A DNA stretch of 52,100 nucleotides, from the NCBI GenBank assembly GCA_020848835.1, contig JADLHJ010000070.1, positions 1 through 52,100 of the forward strand. The letters are read 5' to 3'. The position numbers were made by a program, and so were the translations under genes. This document shows, in pieces, positions 26,760 to 34,857 of the stretch (within the stretch, counting starts at the first letter, position 1; each line of letters opens with the position of its first letter). Origin of the DNA: Candidatus Hydrogenedentota bacterium. GTDB lineage: Bacteria > Hydrogenedentota > Hydrogenedentia > Hydrogenedentales > SLHB01. Under the pieces are notes generated by a model. That model was not told the origin of the DNA, made no database searches, and saw nothing but the letters and a program-made list of their open reading frames with translations.

Positions 26760-28370
26760 ATGTCAACTCTTACCGAATACAAAGAAGCGCGCGAGTCGCT
26801 GCCGTCTGAATATCAGGCGTGGCAAGTCTTCGGCGCGGGCATCGAAAATGTTGGGAAAGACGGCAAGCCGGTGACGCTGCCGTTGCGCGATCCCGCGGAC
26901 AACGAGATCATGTTGCGCGTGGACGCGTTGGGACTATGTCAGTCGGACATCAAGATCATAGCGCAGGGCAGCAAGCATGCGCGGTTGCGCGGGCGCGATC
27001 TCGCGAAAGAGCCGACGGTGCTGGGCCATGAATGCGCGGCGACGGTGGTAAAGGTCGGCAAGACTTGGGAAAGCAAGTTTAAGGCCGGTGAGCGTTATAT
27101 CGTTCAGGCGGACATTTATTACAAAGGTATTGGCTACGCGTTTGGGTATCTGATTCCCGGAGGACTTGGCCAGTATTGCTATCTCGACGAACGCGCGCTG
27201 GACGGCGATGAGGGCTGCTATCTGTTGCCGGTCAAATCGGAAACGGGCTACAGCCAGGCGGCGTTGTCGGAACCGTGGGCCTGCGTAGAGATGTCGTATA
27301 ACCTGATCGAGCGGATGGAGCCCAGCGATGGCGACGTGTTAATCGTCACCGACATCGACGTGGACCAGTGGCGCGAAGAATACCCCAACGCGAAGATTGT
27401 GGGGCGCGATTTGAAGGGGCTGCCAGAAGGCGAGTTTGACGACATTATCCTCCCTTTGCCCTCTGTGGACATCGTAAATGCGCTCGCACCGCGCATTCGC
27501 AAGAAGGGCGTGATGTATCTGCTTGCGTTCCCCGTCGTGCAGGGCGCGGTGACGCTCGACATCGGGCGCATTCACTATGAAGATGTGCGTTATTACGGCG
27601 GCGGAAACGATCTCGAATCGCTGAAACAGTGCAACGCGCGGCATGACCTGCTGGAAGGCGGATCTGCTTTGTTCATGGGCGCGGGCGGACCGATGGGCCA
27701 GATGCACGTGCAGCGCGCAATCGAGATTCCGATGGGTCCGGAACTGGTGGTCGTGACCGATCTCGATCGTGGACGGCTCGATCACATTGAGCGGCGCTTT
27801 GGCGATATTGCGAAGCACAAAGGCGTCGAGCTGATTACGCTCGCGCCGAACCAGTTCGAATCGCTGGATGCAATGAACGCGCGGATCAAAGAACTCGCGC
27901 ACGGCGGCTATGACGATGTCATCGTGATGGCGCCAGTGGCGAAGTTGGTGCCGCAGGCGCTTTCGTTTGCGGCGGACAACGCGGTGGTGAATGTGTTCGC
28001 GGGCGTTGGCATTGGTTCGATGGCGGACATCGAACTGCGCGATTTGTGCCGCGGCATCAAGATCATCGGCTCAAGCGGATCGCGCATCAGCGATTTGCGC
28101 AAGGTGCTGGAAATGGTCGAGCGCAGTGAACTGAACACCAACCTCAGCATCGCGGCGATTGGCGGACTAAACGCCGCGCGTGAAGGGCTCGAAGGGGTGA
28201 ACACGGCGCGTTTCCCAGGCAAGACGGTCATCTATCCGCAGATTCCAGATCTGCCGTTGATGCCGGTCGAGGAAGTGGAAGCGCGTGTGCCGGAGCTGAA
28301 AGGCAAGATGGGCCCGCACGCAGCGTGGACGAAGGAAGCCGAGCAGGCGCTCTTGGAGAAATACGTCTAA
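26760..28370 (+). CDS. Zinc-type alcohol dehydrogenase family (L-sorbose-1-phosphate reductase-like)
   Basis: 536 aa, long for a medium-chain dehydrogenase. The N-terminal catalytic domain has VDALGLCQSDIKI and EPTVLGHECAATVV (GHE zinc motif). A Rossmann region has GAGGPMGQMHVQRAIE, followed by VVTDLDRGRLDHIERRFG. An insert near 190-290 separates the two. The layout resembles SorE-like L-sorbose-1-phosphate reductases. GAGGAA lies 5 nt before the ATG, 10 nt after the aldolase stop. It probably oxidises a polyol phosphate or reduces a keto-sugar phosphate; the substrate is inferred from neighbours only. Confidence 0.8.
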   Translation: MSTLTEYKEARESLPSEYQAWQVFGAGIENVGKDGKPVTLPLRDPADNEIMLRVDALGLCQSDIKIIAQGSKHARLRGRDLAKEPTVLGHECAATVVKVGKTWESKFKAGERYIVQADIYYKGIGYAFGYLIPGGLGQYCYLDERALDGDEGCYLLPVKSETGYSQAALSEPWACVEMSYNLIERMEPSDGDVLIVTDIDVDQWREEYPNAKIVGRDLKGLPEGEFDDIILPLPSVDIVNALAPRIRKKGVMYLLAFPVVQGAVTLDIGRIHYEDVRYYGGGNDLESLKQCNARHDLLEGGSALFMGAGGPMGQMHVQRAIEIPMGPELVVVTDLDRGRLDHIERRFGDIAKHKGVELITLAPNQFESLDAMNARIKELAHGGYDDVIVMAPVAKLVPQALSFAADNAVVNVFAGVGIGSMADIELRDLCRGIKIIGSSGSRISDLRKVLEMVERSELNTNLSIAAIGGLNAAREGLEGVNTARFPGKTVIYPQIPDLPLMPVEEVEARVPELKGKMGPHAAWTKEAEQALLEKYV

Positions 28371-29158
28371 TGGCGAGACTGGAAGGCAAGCGCGCTATCG
28401 TCACCGGTGGTGCGCAGGGGCTTGGTGAATCGATTGTCGAGCGGCTTGCGATGGAAGGCTGCGACGTCGCCATTTGGGACATCAATCCTGACAAGGTGTC
28501 GGAGACTGCGGCAAAGGTTGCGAAGGCAACTGGACGCAAGGTTATTGGCGCGAAGGTCGATGTATGCGATGCGGACGCGGTGCGCAATGCCGTTGATGAT
28601 GCGGCAGCGAAACTCGGCGGCGTGGATGTATTTGTGTCTAACGCGGGTATTTTGATCTCTGGCGATTCGATCGAGTTCGATGCCGCTAAGTGGCGGCGCG
28701 TGATTGATGTGAACCTGACGGGTTATTTCATCTGTGCGCGCGAGGCTGCGCGCGTGATGTTGCAAGGTAAGGGCGGCTCAATCATTCAGATCAATTCCAA
28801 GTCGGGCAAGAAGGGCAGCTTCAAGAACAGCGCGTATGCAGCATCAAAGTTCGGCGGTATCGGCGTAACGCAAAGTCTTGCGCTGGAGTTCGCCGATCAG
28901 GGCGTGCGCGTGAATTCGATTTGTCCCGGCAATCTGCTTGATTCACCGCTTTGGCAGGATAGTTTGTTCAAGCAGTACGCCGCAAATCAGGGCATCAGCG
29001 AAGAAGAAGTCCGTAAGAAATATGTTGATCAAGTGCCGATGAAACGGCCTTGCACGTATCGCGATGTGACGAATGTCGTCGTGTTTCTTGCATCGGAAGA
29101 TTCCGGTTACATGACGGGCCAAGCGATCAACGTCACCGGTGGCCAGGAAATGCGCTAG
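28370..29158 (+). CDS. SDR dehydrogenase, sorbitol-6-phosphate dehydrogenase (SrlD)-like
   Basis: 262 aa. The TGxxxGxG cofactor motif is TGGAQGLG, the catalytic Ser is in INSKSGKKGS, and YAASKFGGIGVTQSLALEFA holds Y and K. The C-terminus (YVDQVPMKRPCTYRDVTNVVVFLAS ... GQAINVTGGQEMR) follows SrlD closely. The start overlaps the upstream stop in TAATG, so the genes are coupled. With aldolase and SorE-like genes it forms a pathway that likely interconverts polyol phosphates and cleaves them. Confidence 0.85.
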   Translation: MARLEGKRAIVTGGAQGLGESIVERLAMEGCDVAIWDINPDKVSETAAKVAKATGRKVIGAKVDVCDADAVRNAVDDAAAKLGGVDVFVSNAGILISGDSIEFDAAKWRRVIDVNLTGYFICAREAARVMLQGKGGSIIQINSKSGKKGSFKNSAYAASKFGGIGVTQSLALEFADQGVRVNSICPGNLLDSPLWQDSLFKQYAANQGISEEEVRKKYVDQVPMKRPCTYRDVTNVVVFLASEDSGYMTGQAINVTGGQEMR

Positions 29159-29173
29159 CCTTATCTTAATTGT

Positions 29174-29214
29174 GAAGGGGCTGAATCTTTTCAGATTCAG
29201 CCCCTTCTTTTTTT
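29174..29214 (+). terminator. Strong intrinsic terminator after the sugar-phosphate cassette
   Basis: A perfect 15-bp stem (GAAGGGGCTGAATCT / AGATTCAGCCCCTTC) with loop TTTC, followed by seven Ts. It closes the plus-strand operon 15 nt past the stop. The minus-strand side lacks a T-run. Confidence 0.95.
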
Positions 29215-29216
29215 GT

Positions 29217-31412
29217 CTACTTTGTTGGCGCTAACTCTTCGCGCTTCTCGATGTTTGGCGCCAGTTCCTCGGGGGCGAACCAGGTGTCTTTCATGATGCC
29301 TTTGGTGAAGAGTTTTTCGGCCTGATCGATGAAGTGCGGCGATTTGGGATCGTCGCTTTGGCCGTGGGGGACGTAGGTCCAGCTTTGGACGGGTTTGCTG
29401 AGCACGATGATTTGGGTAGACGTTTGGCCGCTGGTACCCCAGCGAGTATGGTCGTCGCGTTCGCCGCTGTAGTTCACGTTGCGGAGCGTTCGCATGTCGT
29501 GATCACTGTCGCCACCACCGCCGCAGGGGAATGACTTGTCACCGCGGCCATCGCGGAAGACGTCGCCATAGACCTTATCGAGCGTACTGAAATCCGCTTT
29601 CAAATCGGCCATGCCGTTTGAAAACGCAGTTATCAATGCTTTCAATTCATCGTCGCTGGGATCGAGAGGCGGATCGGGAACACCGATGGATCCGCGGAAG
29701 TTGTCCACGCGCTTGCGGAGCGCGTTGTAGGCGTCGCCCATCTCCTGTTTGGCCTGCTTGCGCCAGTAGTAATACTTCAGCGCACCTTTTGATTCGGGCA
29801 ACAGCTCGTTGTCCCATGCGAGCAATTCGTCTAGCGCCGCGGCTACTTCGCCATCCTTGCGGACATTCGCGCCAAACTTCGCGTCGGCCATTTTCAACAT
29901 TTCGATCCAGCGGTTTGCACCGTAGACCTTGGGGTCTACCGCGAAGGCCAACGCATCTTCGACCGTCACGCTGTCGTCGCCTGCCAGCAATTCGACGGCG
30001 CGGGCCGCGCGCGAATTGCTCCAGCCATCGCGCTGGGAACTATGACTCAAATCGGCAAACAAATAGGGACGCGCGGGATCGACTTTGAAGGGGCTGTTGA
30101 CCATCATTGAATCGGGCGGGATGTTGCAATTCTGCATGTAGCCTTGGGGAGGATTCAGCACCTGCAGGTGATCGTCTGAGGAATGAAGACCGAGCCATTC
30201 CGTTTTAGAGGTTGAACCGTCAACCGGTTTCGACCAATCGTAGCCATCGGGACGCTTCGGCACGCGGCCTGTGCGCTGGTAGTAGATGTTGCCGGAGGTA
30301 TCCGCGACCATTACGTTCTGCGGGAAGACTTGCAGCGTGGCCATGCCTTTCTTGATGCCGGAGTAGTCTTTCGCGAAATTGAATTCGAGCCATGCATCGT
30401 TGCCATCGAGTGAATCGTAATACGATGACTTAATCGCGTAGGCCTTGCCATTCAACGCGGCAACAACAGGGCCGTGATGCGATTCGTAGATTGGCACTTC
30501 GACGGGATCGGAGTCCTTCACGTTGATTGAGACTTTGCGGATCTTCAGCGAACGCCATTGTCCGTCGTAGAGATACTTCGAGGGATCGTCTTCCTTCAGC
30601 GTTTCTTCATATACATCCGCGGTGTCTGGACCGCCGGTGGTCATTGCCCAGGCGACGTTTTCGTTGTGGCCGAGTCCGATGAACAATTGTCCCGGCAAGG
30701 AGAAGCCGCTGCCGACGAGATCGCCTGCATGAATGCGGAATTCCCAGAAGCGTGACACGCCGAGCCAGCCCAGGTGTGGATCGATGTAGAGAATCGGCAC
30801 TTTTGAAGCGCTGCGCGACGGCGCGACGGACCACTGGTTCGATCCGCGCGACATGCGGAAGGTGCCGGGTTCCACTCCCCCACGCTTCAGATCGTCGAAG
30901 CCGTCGTCGAAAGACCAGTTCTGCAGGAAGATGCGTCCGAAGGACATCACCATCGGCACTTCGACCTGGCGATCGCCCCACCACGCGGGTTTCGCCTGCG
31001 GGTGTTTCGCGTAATAGTCGTTGATTCCGCGCACGAACGCTTTCGACAACGCGACCGAACGAGGCTGCGGGTTCATCGCTTCCTGTTCGGCGAAGTGCTT
31101 TTTGCATTGGTTGTAAAGGTCCCACATCGCGACGACACGATCAGAATCCACCGCACCCTTGCCTTCCACGCTGGCGAGTTCGCCTGCGCCGCGCATCAAA
31201 TTCTTTAGCAAGTCTTCAGGGCGATCCTGTGCCTGCGACCACCCCATCGCGTAGACGCCTTCTTCGGCGGTTGGCGCGTAGATGTGGGGCACGCCCCATT
31301 TGTCGCGATAGACGACGGTCTTGCCTGCGTCGGCTCCCGTGCCGGGAATGTCGGCCGCGAGAGAAGTACAGCACAGTGAAATAGCAATGATGACACATGA
31401 AACGTAACGCAT
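29217..31412 (-). CDS. Penicillin acylase family N-terminal nucleophile amidohydrolase
   Basis: 731 aa precursor with a signal peptide (YVSCVIIAISLCCTSLAA). The family matures by cutting before a Ser; here MSRGSNQWSVAPSRS gives the G190-S191 site and the conserved SNxW. Further blocks: IYIDPHLG-like ILYIDPHLG, GLGHNENVAWAMTTGGPDTADVY, and YMQNCNIPP near 490. The start has GAGGGGG upstream; the earlier in-frame ATG is less likely. Family members hydrolyse acylated amides such as acyl-homoserine lactones or penicillin; substrate not known. It ends against the terminator hairpin of the plus-strand operon. Confidence 0.9.
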   Translation of the reverse strand: MRYVSCVIIAISLCCTSLAADIPGTGADAGKTVVYRDKWGVPHIYAPTAEEGVYAMGWSQAQDRPEDLLKNLMRGAGELASVEGKGAVDSDRVVAMWDLYNQCKKHFAEQEAMNPQPRSVALSKAFVRGINDYYAKHPQAKPAWWGDRQVEVPMVMSFGRIFLQNWSFDDGFDDLKRGGVEPGTFRMSRGSNQWSVAPSRSASKVPILYIDPHLGWLGVSRFWEFRIHAGDLVGSGFSLPGQLFIGLGHNENVAWAMTTGGPDTADVYEETLKEDDPSKYLYDGQWRSLKIRKVSINVKDSDPVEVPIYESHHGPVVAALNGKAYAIKSSYYDSLDGNDAWLEFNFAKDYSGIKKGMATLQVFPQNVMVADTSGNIYYQRTGRVPKRPDGYDWSKPVDGSTSKTEWLGLHSSDDHLQVLNPPQGYMQNCNIPPDSMMVNSPFKVDPARPYLFADLSHSSQRDGWSNSRAARAVELLAGDDSVTVEDALAFAVDPKVYGANRWIEMLKMADAKFGANVRKDGEVAAALDELLAWDNELLPESKGALKYYYWRKQAKQEMGDAYNALRKRVDNFRGSIGVPDPPLDPSDDELKALITAFSNGMADLKADFSTLDKVYGDVFRDGRGDKSFPCGGGGDSDHDMRTLRNVNYSGERDDHTRWGTSGQTSTQIIVLSKPVQSWTYVPHGQSDDPKSPHFIDQAEKLFTKGIMKDTWFAPEELAPNIEKREELAPTK

Positions 31413-31823
31413 AGGATGCCCCCTCGATGATGCCCTTTGTAGCAGGGAGCGCAGCATACGCCACGGGCGGAGAATCATCAAGGTGTGGGTGGGTACCTGT
31501 CGCGCGCACGTCTTGTCTATCCTCAATGCCTAGCCCACGGCGTTGCACTCTGGCTGGAGTAACTCGAACGCGGATCACGCAGATTTGACGGATTCGCGCT
31601 GATAGGAATCGAGGCTACAAGCACGCGAAGGTGCGAAGGAAACGACGTGACGCGAATTAAGCCGTCTATACTTGACCGTACTGCTTGCAATGGCGCTTGA
31701 CCAGTTGAATTCGCACGCGAAACGAGTGGTATTTGATTATCAAAAATAATATTAAGTCGAATTTATAGCGAATTAGGAACGATCAAAATCGTGCGCATGC
31801 CTTGAGTTTATATAACACAGATT
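31413..31823. other. Intergenic region between divergent genes
   Basis: No gene is visible. It carries a degenerate direct-repeat tract (GCGGATCACGCAGATTTGA ... GGATTCGCGCTGATAG, about 31568-31606) and becomes strikingly AT-rich from about 31730, leading into the promoter of the GGDEF-RHH gene. Confidence 0.5.
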
Positions 31824-31861
31824 ATACATATGTTGACATACATATTAAAAAATGGTATACA
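31824..31861 (+). promoter_or_regulatory. Near-consensus sigma-70 promoter with flanking direct repeats
   Basis: TTGACA (31833-31838), 17-bp spacer, TATACA (31856-31861). The octamer ATACATAT occurs at 31824-31831 and 31838-31845, 14 nt apart, bracketing the -35 box. The expected start of transcription (about 31868) coincides with the ATG of the gene, which suggests a leaderless message. The repeats could be the operator for the protein's own ribbon-helix-helix domain. Confidence 0.7.
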
Positions 31862-31867
31862 CAACCT

Positions 31868-32518
31868 ATGGCGTATGCACGAATATTGACCGTTGGGCTT
31901 TCGGAGCACCACGACCGCTTCTTTACGAGGTTCACCACCTTGGTCTCAGAGGCGCAGTCGGGTGATGCGGCGTTGTGCATGGCGCTTTTCGACATGGATC
32001 TGTTTGGCAAGTTGAACGACGCGCATGGGCGCGATGGCGGGGACGCCATCATCGCTTGGTTTGCTGAGCGGTTGGCTGGTGCGGTGGGCGATAAGGGCGA
32101 GGTGTTGCGCTATGGTGGCGACGCTTTCGCAATCGTCTTTCCGGGCATCGAAAAGGAAGAGGCCTTCCTTCTATCGGAGTCGGCGCGGCGCGCGGTGGAT
32201 GGCGAGGCTATTGTTTACTCCGGCGATCAAGCGGTAAAATTCTCGCTTACCGCGAGTGCAGGGTTGGCGTCATTTCCTGATGATGGCGCGACGGCGGTTG
32301 AAGTGGTGCGCAAGGCAAATGAGGCGCTGTATCGCGCGAAGGCGGGCGGGCGGAACCGGGTCTGTCTGGCGCGGGAAGAGCGCATGGTGACCAAGACGAG
32401 TCATTACACCCAGGGCCAATTGGCGGGGCTGGCGCGGCTGGCCAAGCGGATGGGTGTGGGTGAGGCTGTTCTCCTGCGGGAGGCGCTGGACGACGTGCTG
32501 CGGAAGTATAACCAGTGA
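31868..32518 (+). CDS. GGDEF-like domain fused to a C-terminal ribbon-helix-helix domain
   Basis: 216 aa from the ATG 7 nt past the -10 box; an in-frame ATG 66 nt upstream would lie inside the promoter. Residues 35-167 are a GGDEF fold: FDMDLFGKLNDAHGRDGGD, then YGGDAFAIVFPG (81-92), then LTASAGLASFP and YRAKAGGRNRV. The signature reads GGDAF, so the catalytic Glu is Ala, and no RxxD inhibitory site is seen. Residues 174-214 form a CopG/Arc-type domain: TKTSHYTQGQLAGLARLAK, turn, VLLREALDDVLRKY. It is likely a DNA-binding protein using a dead or GTP-sensing GGDEF domain. Confidence 0.8.
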   Translation: MAYARILTVGLSEHHDRFFTRFTTLVSEAQSGDAALCMALFDMDLFGKLNDAHGRDGGDAIIAWFAERLAGAVGDKGEVLRYGGDAFAIVFPGIEKEEAFLLSESARRAVDGEAIVYSGDQAVKFSLTASAGLASFPDDGATAVEVVRKANEALYRAKAGGRNRVCLAREERMVTKTSHYTQGQLAGLARLAKRMGVGEAVLLREALDDVLRKYNQ

Positions 32519-32534
32519 ATGGAAATCAGAAGAC

Positions 32535-32555
32535 AGGACTCAGGACTCAGGACTC
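32535..32555. repeat. Three tandem copies of AGGACTC
   Basis: Perfect 7-nt tandem repeat in the short gap between the GGDEF-RHH gene and the charged lipoprotein gene. No function is apparent. Confidence 0.7.
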
Positions 32556-32614
32556 AGTAAACACTAATCGGAATTTAAATCGTGGCGGGGGCTAGATTTG
32601 AAATGAGAGCACAA

Positions 32615-34192
32615 ATGAAGTTTTGGAACGTTCGTATTGTAGTGGCGCTTGCTGTGATCGGCTTGATCATGCCGAGCTGTGCGTCCACGAAGAATGTGAT
32701 GAACAAGGCGACCTTTGGCCTGATTGGCGGCAGCGAAAAGTCGGACGAGCAGCAGCAGGTTGCGTCCGCCGAGGAGGAAACGAAGGCCGAACGGAAGGCG
32801 CGCGAGAAGGAAGAGAAGCAGCAGCGCGAGGCGGAAAAGCGTGCCGCGAAGGACGAAGAGAAGGCGCGCAAAGCCGCAGAGAAAGAAGAGAAAGAGAGCG
32901 ACGGCAAGCCGGGGTTGATGAGCAAGATGACCTTTGGCTTGGTCGGTGGCGATAAGCAGCCTGCCGAGGAGAAGCAGAAAGAGAAAGAAGACAAGGCCGC
33001 TGAGAAGGAACAGAAGCGCCAGGAGCAGGCCGCGCTGAAGCAAGAAAAGGAAGCGTTGAAGGCGGAAAAGCGCGCGCAAAACCAAGAAGAAGAGGCGCGC
33101 AAGAAAGAAGAGAAGCTCGCCGCGAAGGATGAGAAGGCGAAAGAGCAAGAGGCCGCAAAGGTTGAAGTGACTGAGGCACAGCCCGCAGCCACTACGCCGG
33201 AACGCACCGCGGAAGAAGAAAAGTCCGCGACGGAAACTGCCGCGGCTGAAGAGCAGCCGAAAGAAAAACGCAGCTTGATGAGCAAGATGACGTTTGGTTT
33301 GGTTGGCGGGAAGAAATCCGAAGGAGAAGAACAAGAAGCGGCGGCGGATACTTCAGCGCCCGTTGCTGATACCGCATCGGCCGAGCCGACGAAGGAAGAT
33401 AAGAAAGAGCAGAAGCGCGCGGAAAAGGAACAGCGCGAGGCGGATAAGCAGGCGGCGAAAGAAGCCAAGCAAGCAGAGAAGGAAGAAGCGAAGCAGGCGA
33501 AGGCCACTGAAGAAGGCGCGACGGAAGAACAGCCGAAAGAGAAGCGTACGCTGATGAGCAAGATGACATTCGGCTTGATCGGCGGTGGTGAGAAAGACAA
33601 ATCGGATTCGGGTCCGTCGGATGAGACCGAGCAGTCCGATGTGTCGAAAGATTCTGCTGCGCCTACCGAGCCTGTGCAGCCTGCGTTGCCGCCGGAGCAG
33701 TTGGCGATGGCCGCGCCGGTGGATGCGCAGTATGACGTGCAGCCTGCGTCGGCCATGGACGCGGAAGCGCGTAAGCTGGCGAAGATGCCTTTTAAGACGA
33801 CTTTCGATCTGAGCACGAAATCTTCAACGGGCAAAGGCCAGGCGACGGCGAGTCGCGAGACGTATTCAAAGAATGGCTATGGCATCACGGACATCGGCGA
33901 TGTGCGCATCGCGGTGCAGGACATGAAATTCGATGACGAATCGCGCGCGGGCGGTGTGATCATATCGTCCGACGATCGACTTGCTGCCGGCGGCAAGAGC
34001 GGCACAGGCAACAGCACGTTTAATTATGAATACGCGAAGGGTGTGAGCGCGGTGCAGTTTGGCACGGTGACGTTCACGATCGCGAAGAGTGTGATTAGCA
34101 TCGGCGGAAAGTCGATTCCGATTGGACAGGGCAAGAAGGTTGTTGTGGTTGATGGACAAGGGAATGTGATTGGCGCTTTTGACGCGGAGTAG
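32615..34192 (+). CDS. Charged coiled-coil lipoprotein with four TFGL[VI]GG motifs
   Basis: About 525 aa. A signal (IVVALAVIGLIMPSC) ends in a possible lipid-attachment Cys22, though -3 is Met. Four copies of a hydrophobic motif follow, VMNKATFGLIGG then three of LMSKMTFGL[VI]GG near residues 28, 101, 221 and 313. Between them lie Lys/Glu/Ala-rich coiled-coil spacers. The last 130 residues (from FKTTFDLSTKSS) look globular and beta-rich. Upstream starts at 32582 (GTG) and 32603 (ATG) are possible. I know no family for the motif; it may insert or pack against a membrane. Confidence 0.7.
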   Translation: MKFWNVRIVVALAVIGLIMPSCASTKNVMNKATFGLIGGSEKSDEQQQVASAEEETKAERKAREKEEKQQREAEKRAAKDEEKARKAAEKEEKESDGKPGLMSKMTFGLVGGDKQPAEEKQKEKEDKAAEKEQKRQEQAALKQEKEALKAEKRAQNQEEEARKKEEKLAAKDEKAKEQEAAKVEVTEAQPAATTPERTAEEEKSATETAAAEEQPKEKRSLMSKMTFGLVGGKKSEGEEQEAAADTSAPVADTASAEPTKEDKKEQKRAEKEQREADKQAAKEAKQAEKEEAKQAKATEEGATEEQPKEKRTLMSKMTFGLIGGGEKDKSDSGPSDETEQSDVSKDSAAPTEPVQPALPPEQLAMAAPVDAQYDVQPASAMDAEARKLAKMPFKTTFDLSTKSSTGKGQATASRETYSKNGYGITDIGDVRIAVQDMKFDDESRAGGVIISSDDRLAAGGKSGTGNSTFNYEYAKGVSAVQFGTVTFTIAKSVISIGGKSIPIGQGKKVVVVDGQGNVIGAFDAE

Positions 34193-34196
34193 TAGT

Positions 34197-34256
34197 GCAC
34201 GCGAAGCGGAGCTTCTGGCACGTGTGCGTTCCCAAGCCGGAGCTTGGGAACGAGTT
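34197..34256 (-). repeat. Double-hairpin dispersed repeat (family A, copy 2, inverted)
   Basis: Reverse complement of the 12350-12409 element with two substitutions in 60 nt, both outside the stems. It starts 4 nt after the stop of the charged lipoprotein gene and may serve as its transcript end. Confidence 0.85.
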
Positions 34257-34281
34257 GACGAGATAGAGACAGTTGGCAGAT

Positions 34282-34818
34282 ATGAAGTCAAGACTCTGCA
34301 ATAGCTTTTTTATTCTCTACTTTTTCGCCCCTATCGCGGCGTGCGTCGCGATGGTAGCGGACGTGTTGTTGCCAAGCTCTGTCGTTAGCTACTCGTTTCC
34401 CATTGCGAATCTGGTATTCGTACCTGTATTTGTTGCCGCTGCCGTGGCGCAGTTTCAGTGGATCAATTCGCGACCGCGAGCCCGGTTCGCCTGGGGCCTT
34501 TGGGCCTTACTGACTGCGATCTCGATTGCCCCGTCAGCAAGCGTGCTTCTCGCCGGTGAAAACATGCTAACGCTGCCGAAAGACTACTGGTTCTTAAGCT
34601 TGTTGCTGGAGGCGCCGTTATCAGCGTGGTTCATCGTTGTAATGTTTCAGGGAATTACGATGCGGCGGAGTGGAGAAGGATTCGCATGGAAGGCTTGGGC
34701 GTTGGTTGCGATTGGACTGTTTAGTATTCAATCGACGCTTTTGTGGGCGACGCAAGATATCCGCGCGGCCCGCTATGCCGACCGTTTGTCCCAAGAAATA
34801 TCGGCGAGTACGCAATAG
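34282..34818 (+). CDS. Small integral membrane protein of unknown function
   Basis: 178 aa with about five hydrophobic segments: FFILYFFAPIAACVAMVADVL, PIANLVFVPVFVAAAVAQF, FAWGLWALLTAISIAPSASVL, SLLLEAPLSAWFIVVMFQGI and AWALVAIGLFSIQSTLLWA. Charged residues cluster in the first and last loops. No family is recognised. A TTG three codons earlier is an alternative start. It lies between the inverted hairpin repeat and leuC. Confidence 0.6.
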   Translation: MKSRLCNSFFILYFFAPIAACVAMVADVLLPSSVVSYSFPIANLVFVPVFVAAAVAQFQWINSRPRARFAWGLWALLTAISIAPSASVLLAGENMLTLPKDYWFLSLLLEAPLSAWFIVVMFQGITMRRSGEGFAWKAWALVAIGLFSIQSTLLWATQDIRAARYADRLSQEISASTQ

Positions 34819-34857
34819 CGCATATTGCTTTAGTGTATAGGAAGGTTGGTTTACGTC

